Translations under genes and position numbers: made by a program
Part shown: in pieces, positions 56,901-64,000 of the stretch
How positions within the stretch are numbered: position 1 is the stretch's first letter
Layout: the number at the start of each line of letters is the position of its first letter
The notes under the pieces: model-generated
The model's input: the letters and a program-made list of their open reading frames with translations, nothing else
What the model was told of the DNA's origin: nothing
Databases searched by the model: none
Source of the DNA: Endomychus coccineus
Lineage: Eukaryota > Arthropoda > Insecta > Coleoptera > Endomychidae
Direction of reading: 5' to 3'
Length of the DNA: 64,000 nt
Assembly: GCA_958510875.1 (NCBI GenBank)
Contig: OY294070.1
Span: 113,998,703 to 114,062,702 of the forward strand

Positions 56901-56937
56901 AAAAATTTGAAATTTGACGTATTTTCCCACCTTACAG

Positions 56938-57003
56938 ACTGGACTGAAATTCAAGATGATACGGATACTGTTGCCAACAAACAGAAAAGACCAGTCAATA
57001 TAG
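56938..57003 (+). CDS. Gene B exon 4
   Basis: The 66-bp exon has acceptor ATTTTCCCACCTTACAG and donor GTTTGA (weaker), phase 1 at both ends. It encodes DWTEIQDDTDTVANKQKRPV and NI, ending with the first base of Gly: an acidic start and a basic end. No homologous exon is seen in gene A. A retained open frame of matching phase, flanked by a fold-back and a dispersed repeat, supports it moderately. Confidence 0.6.
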   Translation, partial: TGLKFKMIRILLPTNRKDQSI

Positions 57004-57079
57004 GTTTGAGAAAAATGTTTTTGAGATTTGCAAAATTGTTTTTTTGAAGCATGGTCGATTCATATGGAACAAGCGGTAC

Positions 57080-57720
57080 AGAAATCGATGGCGAAGTTAA
57101 AAATTGTGAAAAGTTTGTGCCATTGCGTACATCTGCGTTTTAGTTGCAAAATTATCGAAAACAATTTTTTTTCTCAATCGTTTCGTACGACATGTCACTA
57201 ACTACATTTAGGTCATAGATTACGCCAAACAATTGTAAAATTTTTTGAGTAATTTATCAGGTTAATTGTTTATTACCGTATAGAGACTTCCGGTTTCAAT
57301 GAAAATTGATCTAATTAGCCTTAAATTTGTAGTGATGAATCTAACATTTGAAATTTTTTACAACGAAACTTTGCCTAATGTAGGGGTCGTAATTCAAAAA
57401 ACTTTAAAGACGGTTCAGCGTTCAAAAACTATATACGGTTCATTATATAAGGCATTGTGCGCGAGTAAAAGGATATCGAGAGTATGAAAGAATGCAATGC
57501 GCACCCTGCAAGTAGAGGATTTCATCTACCATGGATATTATAAATAACCTCGTATTTGTACTGAGCAATGGTTCTCTCCAATTTAATCAAGAACCTGCCC
57601 ATTATGAATTTCGTATACGTTATAGTTCACATAAAGAAGCTCAGTTGAGTGTAGGTGCCTCGTTGAATTGTTGAAGAAATTGGAACTTCAAATTTTTCCG
57701 AATACTTTTATTTTTCAGTA
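57080..57720. repeat. Dispersed repeat, copy 2
   Basis: Colinear with 19690-20730 (see that entry), but shorter because it lacks the ~250-bp insert. It starts ~75 bp after the exon 4 donor. Confidence 0.7.
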
Positions 57721-57839
57721 ACAGTTTTCGAGTGCCGCACAGTTTTACAAGTCTCTCAGATTGTTTTATCCATCGATAACTGGAGAACTAGTAACATATT
57801 TTGAACTTAAGCTAGTACAGGTTTACTGTGCCATGCTTC

Positions 57840-58620
57840 GGTGAGCGGTCATTTCATCATTCCTCCCTCGACGGGATGACGACTCTGAAATGTTGCTCCG
57901 GGAACCACAGGACTTTGATACTGTCCTGTGGTTCTAATCGCAGTCTGCACTCCATCTATTTATGGAGCCATTGCAGCTGAACTTGTAGACCGTTATCATT
58001 GCGAGATTGCTCATCATCATTGATAGGAGTGGCACCTCCAGCAAGGCCCTCAATGCTGCAGTCGGTGTATTTCTCTTCGTGGAAGAATGAGTCCCTGTAT
58101 TCTGTTCAGAAGTTTTGGGGCTGTAAACAGTTCTGAGTCTTGGGATAATAATAGCAGAACTGATCTACATCAGTTGGTAAGGGTCCAACCCTACTGCATG
58201 CAAATTGCTTCCTTATACTGCCAAAAGATTATCATAGTATTTTGGCACCTGGTCTCTCGTTGCTTCTGCCCGAGTATTCTTTTGTCCAGGGTGACTACCA
58301 GATATTTCACCTTCTCGGAAAAGTCAACTGACTTGTCCACGATTACCATTTTCTTCATAGGGTCGATTTTATTCCTTCTGGAGAAGATGATCATCTTACT
58401 TTTCTCCGGCTGCACGGAGAGTTTGGTCTCTCTACACCAGACTTCTGTAATTATCAAGGCTTTTTGAACTCCTGCAAGGTACCTTCGTTGGCTCCTCTGG
58501 AGAGTATGACGATGACATCTACGACCAAACTCTATGAAAGAGGGTGGGATACTGCTTCCTGTAGACCCCCTCCTGATGCCGAACCTTCCAAATTGTTGTA
58601 TAAAGCAAACAAAAAAAGTG
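57840..58620 (-). pseudogene. Non-LTR RT fragment, C-terminal part
   Basis: Minus strand. CRETKLSVQPEKSKMIIFSR, then KMVIVDKSVDFSEKVKYLVV and TLDKRILGQKQ: this is the region after the catalytic FADD, with the usual LxVNPEKTxMILFTRR...VKYLGVTLD motif. It goes on to MIIFWQYKEAICMQ. Downstream (57840-58190) are decayed tail pieces. The same segment of a related copy is at 63075-63317. Antisense to gene B. Confidence 0.82.
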
Positions 58621-58659
58621 CACCCACATTAAATTTATGCGATAGCTGAACTCAATACC

Positions 58660-58722
58660 AACAATTGAGCCCAATTAGATCAATTTTCATCAGAACCATG
58701 AGTCTCTATATGCTAATAAGCA
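58660..58722 (-). repeat. Inverted fragment of the 19.7/57.1 kb repeat
   Basis: CAATTGAGCCCAATTAGATC and AATTTTCATCAG with CTCTATATGCTAATAAG are the inverted form of the TTATTAGCATATAGAG...TTGATCTAATTGGGC block at 20035-20085. Confidence 0.65.
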
Positions 58723-58756
58723 TTTGACCTAAAAAAAATCTGTGTTCGTATTGTTT

Positions 58757-59210
58757 ATAAAGGATGATCCAAATTGAATTTTGAGATTGAAATGCCCGCC
58801 GTTTGAATTGTGCAAATCATAGATCTTTGAGTACATGGCAACCACAAACAGAGATTCATTATGAATACACGTGTGCTCAGTAACGATCACGATAAGAAAA
58901 CTGTAACCACTTTCCGGATGCAATAATGTGATACTGATAAGTAATCGTGCATTTGGTCATCTAGTGTGAAAGAATTGAAATTGAATGTTTCAATCAAATG
59001 GAATCAAATTTCACATCGTACGTGACACTTCATATGGCGCTGAAATTTCTGGTCGTATTATCTCGCAGAAGGATGACATCGATTGGCCACAGAGATTTTA
59101 CAATTTAGCTCAATTAGACTTTTTTCGGTGGTGTCAATTTGAGGACAATCTGATCTGAGAAGATTCAAGAATCGTATTCATGCGGAACCCTCAGTAATGA
59201 AAACAGGAAA
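58757..59210 (+). pseudogene. Mariner-like transposase C-terminal fragment
   Basis: The plus strand reads YGAEISGRIISQKDDIDWPQ followed by RFYNLAQLDFFRWCQFEDNL at 59030-59150. This is the GRVISRxGDIxWPPRSxDLxxLDFFLWG block in corrupted form. The left end, AAGGATGATCCAAATTGAAT, resembles the inverted end of the deleted mariner at 49.5 kb, so the two may be one family. Sense to gene B. Confidence 0.65.
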
Positions 59211-59436
59211 TCAGTAAAAAAGATGCTAAAGAGAAGAAATATGGTAATTTGATGATTTGTGATAATAAAAATTAATTTTTCCCGATATTCATAGAATAAG
59301 AATTTTTTTCAATATTCATAGAACGAAACGCTAACGATATACAAATATGAATGTATTTTTTCTCATCATTATCAATTCAATCAACAATCCATCAACTTTA
59401 TGTCGGATAGGTGACTCACTCGTTTTCTTATTGCAG
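59211..59436. other. Gene B intron end, unassigned
   Basis: AT-rich; ends in the acceptor CGTTTTCTTATTGCAG. Confidence 0.3.
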
Positions 59437-59460
59437 GTGCAGAAGAAATGGCGCCTCCAA
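59437..59460 (+). CDS. Gene B exon 5 (24-bp microexon)
   Basis: A 24-bp exon between a good acceptor (TTTTCTTATTGCAG) and a consensus donor (GTAAGT), phase 1 at both ends: G, AEEMAPP, then the first base of Ser. The tiny size makes chance matches possible, but the strong sites and the phase agreement with exon 6 support it. Confidence 0.58.
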
Positions 59461-61800
59461 GTAAGTAGATACTCTCATTATCAAAAATTTGAGTTTTGAT
59501 AAGCAAAACGTAAAAGGAGAATAACAAATTCTAACTGGAGCAATGAAAGCTCGTTTTAATCAGTGTAATTAAATTTTTTGGAAGGTCTTGAAATAAAAAT
59601 TATGTAGATCTAGTTGACAGAGGGAAATTTGGTAGTTAACTAGGACAAAGCTAGCGCAAAGGCATCTGTAATATGAAATGAATTTCGGAAAACGCTCTCA
59701 TAACAAATCTATTAAATATCAACTACAGCCATAGGCAACAATATGGAATGAACTGGGAGTGAAATTCCTAGCAATTGCTTCGACAAAAATCCAAAACGAA
59801 CGTGAGCCATTCAGGTTAACTTCCCAATAGCACTCTTGGGAACAATTCAAATATCTCGTTACTATATTTCAGATAAATTTTTCACCTTGAAATATGGGTA
59901 TCGCATGAGCAATTGAATCGGGTTCATTTAAGAGTACTTAAATTTTGGTAAACGGTTAGAACAGCCACGAAACTTGAATTGTAAGAGGCTTCTTCTATTC
60001 CTTGCATTTCTTTCAGGTTTCTCAGAGTGAATCTGAAAAATAGAGGTAATGTCAATCCATAGTATCGGCAGATATACGGTATTTTCTCACTACTGTTATG
60101 ATTGCAAGTTATAATAGTACTATCATCTAACCAAGACTAGACAGGTTGAATAAAACTAATGAGTTTTAAGATGATTTCACAAGCATTGTTCATTTATGAC
60201 CATTGAATGATCTAGCAAGTACGGTCACCTCCTCCGAGCCTACGATGAAGGTGTTCCTGATTTTTCATCGTTGCTACCAATTTAGGTGCCCAGATTGTTA
60301 ACCGCATCAGGGCGCTTATAGTTTCATTCAATTTTTAATTAGAATTGAAATTATTTAATAATAACTAGATGAATAGGGAATTCTAATTATCGGGAATTCC
60401 CCTCCACACACATATTTTTCTTCTACTCAGCTTTCAAGACATAGTTGATCAAAAGCATGTCTGCTAGTTATTAGAGCCATCCCTCCAAGTTCTCTGGTAT
60501 GGAGAAATGTAAGATTCAATGTCATAAAACCCAAAACGGAAGTAATAATAGACAGATAAATTCACGAGTCACTTATTATTTGTTAGTGAAACTGTTATTA
60601 TTATATCTTTTGGTGGTTGAAGGCCAAGTCAAGTTAATTCATATATTTGGAATTCCTTCAATTCGTTCCTTCTCATTTCAGTTTGTGGGTTCAGATCTGG
60701 TGCAACCTGATTCGGAGCTTACCTAGTTCATTGACTCTCTTATTTAGTTTTCATTAAAGGATGATTTGTTGTTTAGCTGTATACAGGATTGTTGATTCAG
60801 ACATGACTTAATTGATAAACTCTTTAAATATATTTAATTGATCATCTCCCATCATTCTTTCAATTGCTTCCTTTTAAATCCTATTTTATTAAATGTCTAT
60901 GTCATATTGTTATGAATTGATAATCTTTGATCAACTCCTGCTGGCCATATACCTACCCCCGTGTGTTTGAGTAGAAGGAATCAAATATTCTCTACCTTCA
61001 TCATTATCTAGTTGTATAACCATGAGAATATATTTTACCTTCCTATTGGTTTGACCACGCACTGCATTCATAGTTGGAGGAAGTCTTAAGTGGAGTCAAT
61101 TTTTCATAAGCCAATGCATTGAGTAACCTTTTCCATAATGAGGTTACCAAATAGAGAATGAAAGGGTTCGATTGACGGAGAGTACGATTTTTGGAATCTG
61201 AATTGATAAACATCAAGGAATAGAGGGAGAAAAACTTTCATTACAACCTTACCCTCGAGTAACGTTCGGGCGATCAACCCATAGTGTGAAGTAATAGGGG
61301 TCTTTTTTTTATCCACGAATGTAGTCCATGTGGGAACGTGGTGACAAAAACAATACTGAGATCAACTATCATTAATTGATCGTCGTCAGTCTAAGGTGTA
61401 GTCGATCATCATCTTCCAGTCAATTCACGGGTATCCAGTGACTTTCTCAATTAATTGATTGATAGTTATTTAATTGTGTTACTGCTTTGAGAATATTGTC
61501 TAAAGGGTGACACTTAATGGTTAGACGAGCTGCGGTACCGATAATTTGTCCAGAGCGGATTTTCCTCGATGAAAAATTACCTAAGGAATATTATAGATAA
61601 TTATTCGAATTGATGACCTTTATCCGAAGTCAACTAGGTCTTACATCTCCTAAATAAAATTCAATAATGAGAAAATATTAAAAATCACACTTTGGTAGAT
61701 TGAAATGTATACGCTTCATTTTTTTAAGTTAACCACCAAGTATAATCAAGTACTCAGATCAGTTGTTTATTCATCTGATTGGAGAATGAAATATCCAATT
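59461..61800. other. Gene B intron 5, unassigned
   Basis: A 75-codon frame at 60499 and a 70-codon minus-strand frame at 61104 have no recognised domain. An acceptor-like tract near 60000 (CATTTCTTTCAG) leads to a phase-1 stop within four codons, so it is not an internal exon. No long repeat structure is seen. Confidence 0.4.
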
Positions 61801-61807
61801 TTTGCAG

Positions 61808-61834
61808 GTCCACGTGGCGGTCCTCAATGGTCAA
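61808..61834 (+). CDS. Gene B exon 6 (27-bp microexon)
   Basis: A 27-bp exon between acceptor CAATTTTTGCAG and donor GTAAGT, phase 1 at both ends: the split A|GT (Ser), PRGGPQWS, then the first base of the next codon. Gly/Pro-rich like exon 5. No stop is reached, so at least one more exon must lie downstream, probably beyond 64000. Confidence 0.58.
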
Positions 61835-62190
61835 GTAAGTAAAAGTCATAACAGGCCTAACATATTCTAAAAATTCGTCATCTCTCGATATTAAGCAATG
61901 ATCAAACATGGTAGAAGATAATTGGGATTACAAATATGAAGTCGTCCAGAAAAAGAGCAATGTACCTAACTTATTCAATTTGGATCAATAACTTGAATTA
62001 GGCTCATCAACGTGACTATGTTTCCCATTCAATCATCGAGAAGTTATTCAGTGCAATAATAGAAGGCGTTTGAGTATTAGAACCAATGTCCTAAATTGTT
62101 TTCCTATGCCGCTACAGCCTCATGACGCTTTAAGACAATTGACAAAATGTCCGGTCGAATGTTAAAACATCCTATTTTATTTATTTCTGT
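61835..62190. other. Gene B intron, unassigned
   Basis: Nothing recognised. Confidence 0.3.
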
Positions 62191-62199
62191 CCATAATAA

Positions 62200-62501
62200 C
62201 ACTACAGTGATTGTTCAAAAGGACGTGCTTGAACTTAAATGCACGACGTACATGATTTGACGAAAAACGTGATATTCATTTTGAAAATTTACAAATGACG
62301 CATCTAGTCACGCAATCTGGTTTTTCTATGTTTCCACTGGTGTTTCTCAATCCACAGACCTAACATGTCTACACAAAAAATATCTAAGGGTGTTAGATCG
62401 GAAGACCAGAGGGACAACGAAACTGTCTCACCTCTGCCAATCCAGAACTGGCAATATGATATGTTGTTACGGTCGATAGTAGCTACATGTGCAAATATCA
62501 C
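62200..62501 (-). pseudogene. Mariner-like transposase fragment
   Basis: The minus-strand frame 62304-62501 reads FWIGRGETVSLSLWSSDLTP and then LDIFCVDMLGLWIE. This is the RWIGRGGPVxWPPRSPDLTPLDFFLWG...L block of a DUF4817-type mariner with substitutions, and the third catalytic Asp is retained in SSDLTP. The upstream core is missing. A short ACTC tandem run (62500-62515) adjoins it. Antisense to gene B. Confidence 0.7.
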
Positions 62502-62689
62502 TTACTCACTCACTCACTGATTGACTCAATGATCACGAAATCTGCTGAACTATGAAACGGACTGACTAGGAGCTACATGTTCCTGATACGCCGTAGGCAT
62601 CGGCTAAGAACGGATTTTTCGAAATTCAATCATAAACGGGGTAAAAGAAATCCGACATATATTGAAGTTTTTACAACTACTATAATCAC

Positions 62690-64000
62690 GTACAATTTAC
62701 ATGACAGACAGATCCATAGATCGATGGATCGTTATCACAGTTTATAATGTCTATGCTATGACAGACAACACAAAACCTATCAACTGGATAAGTAACGTTT
62801 ATGTGAGATGACGACCCTGAAACGCTACTGCGCGAACTGCAGGGCTTTGATTTTGTTGTGCGGTTCTTATCATAGTCCTTCAGGCTGCCCTCTAAATAAG
62901 CGGGTTTAGTCTGCACTTCATCTCTCAAGGGAGCCGTTGCAGCTAAGCCTATAGACCGCGCCATCATTGCGTTATTCCAAATCTTCATTGATAGGGGTGG
63001 TACGTCCAGCAGGCCCCCAATGGTACAGTCGGTGTACTCTTCCTCGTAGATATGATGCCTCTGAGGAAGAGTACCTATATTCTGTTTAGAAATATGTGGG
63101 CTGTAACCAGAGTTTTCCACCATACGAGAGCTGCATGACTGAGTCTTGAGGTAATAATAACTGAGTGGAACCACATCAACTGCATGGGCCGCAAACCCCA
63201 CTTCATGCCAATTGCTTTTTGAAACTGCCAAAATATTATTATAGCATTTTGGTAACTAGTCTCCAGTTGCTCCGGCCAGAGTGAATTTTTGTTTAGCGTG
63301 ACTCCCAGATATTTCACCGGCTCCTAAAAGTCAACTGACTTGCCCCCGATTACCATTTTGATCAGAGGTTCGATTTCGTATCTTCTGGAGAAGATGATAA
63401 TAGTAGTTTTTTCTGGTTGAATCAAGAAATTGATCTTTTCAAGCCAGACGTCTGTGATTATTATGTGCCTTCATACCAGCACAGCTCAACCTTTCTAGTA
63501 GCTCATACACGACCAAACCCCATGGAAGTGAAGGAGAGTACCACTTCCTGAGAACCCCCTCCCGATACCGACCCTTTCAGAGTGAGACCTTGCCACGTCG
63601 TCGAATGTGTCTACCTTCTAGGGTTTTCATAATCCACCCTTTTAGCTCTCGCGGGATACCATGCCGCTCGTTCAATATAGCTCCTAGAGGTCTTGTTAAA
63701 GACCGTCTCTATGTCCAAGATGACATCAATGGAGGTTCCCTTCCACTTCAGCTGTTGATCTATAAAGCCAAGAGCCAAGTGGTGCCTCATCTCGACAGAT
63801 CTGCCCATCTGATAATCAGGCCGTTCCTCGTGAATTGTGTAATGCTTTAGAGTTTCTGCCTTAAGATATCAGTCTACAAGCCCCTCTAACGGCTTCAACA
63901 AAAACGACGTAAGGCTTATAGGCCGGTAATCTTTGACGTTTTCATAGCTCTCCTCATTCGCTTTATGAATTGAGGTCACATGAGTTCGTTTCCACTCATT
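62690..64000 (-). pseudogene. Non-LTR retrotransposon RT remnant, running off the window
   Basis: Minus strand. From 64000 inward it reads EWKRTHVTSIHKANEES, VKDYRPISLTSFLLKPLEGL, YQMGRSVEMRHHLALGFIDQ and DVILDIETVFNKTS, i.e. RT blocks 1 to 3 with the first catalytic Asp at LDIE. After a gap with stops comes the later part at 63075-63317 (MKYLGVTLN, IIIFWQFQKAIGMKWGLRPM, SHAALVWWKT). The tail at 62686-63231 includes CVVCHSIDIINC. The frame breaks several times. It is the same family as 57840-58620. Antisense to gene B. Confidence 0.85.

Overview
This is an AT-rich (by eye roughly two-thirds A+T) eukaryotic window, almost certainly from an insect nuclear genome. The evidence is spliced small exons with GT-AG borders, TATA-box promoters, Penelope-like retroelements, jockey/R1-type LINEs, several mariner-like and hAT-like transposase remnants, a tRNA-derived SINE and many fold-back elements ending in ACCCTGTA-like sequence. 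DUF4817-type mariners inside long inverted repeats are, from memory, common in beetles and hemipterans. I cannot fix the order or species, and nothing here is prokaryotic.

Host genes. I find two neighbouring plus-strand genes of one family that I do not recognise. Gene A starts at 9851 with a signal-peptide exon. It continues through exons at 14771-14896 (alpha1), 23003-23197 (beta1), 30701-30841 (alpha2) and 38107-38274 (beta2). Its end is uncertain: candidate terminal exons are 32420-32526 and 40040-40068. Gene B starts at 45037 with a similar signal exon. It continues through 47848-47880, 55461-55619 (beta3), 56938-57003, 59437-59460 and 61808-61834, and probably runs past the window. Every internal exon begins and ends in phase 1, some are only 24-33 bp, and introns reach about 8 kb. 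The alpha and beta exons are recognisably repeated, so gene A looks like a signal peptide followed by a duplicated two-exon module. The predicted products are small secreted proteins of about 130-240 residues.

The rest is transposon debris. 1-9.8 kb, upstream of gene A: hAT and LINE scraps, a mariner in a fold-back, a 12-copy 75-bp minisatellite and a nested pair of palindromes. 10-40 kb, gene A introns: fold-back elements, a jockey-like LINE, a mariner with short inverted ends, Penelope fragments, a SINE, a fold-back with a full-length but frameshifted mariner, and a hairpin with five inverted units per arm. 40-45 kb, between the genes: a 466-bp triplication and an R1-like LINE tail. 45-64 kb, gene B introns: a Penelope copy split by a GC-rich hairpin, deleted mariners, a KRBA2-like hAT scrap, a fold-back that nearly fills one intron, and two minus-strand LINE fragments. 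Most coding-derived remnants inside the two genes lie antisense to them.
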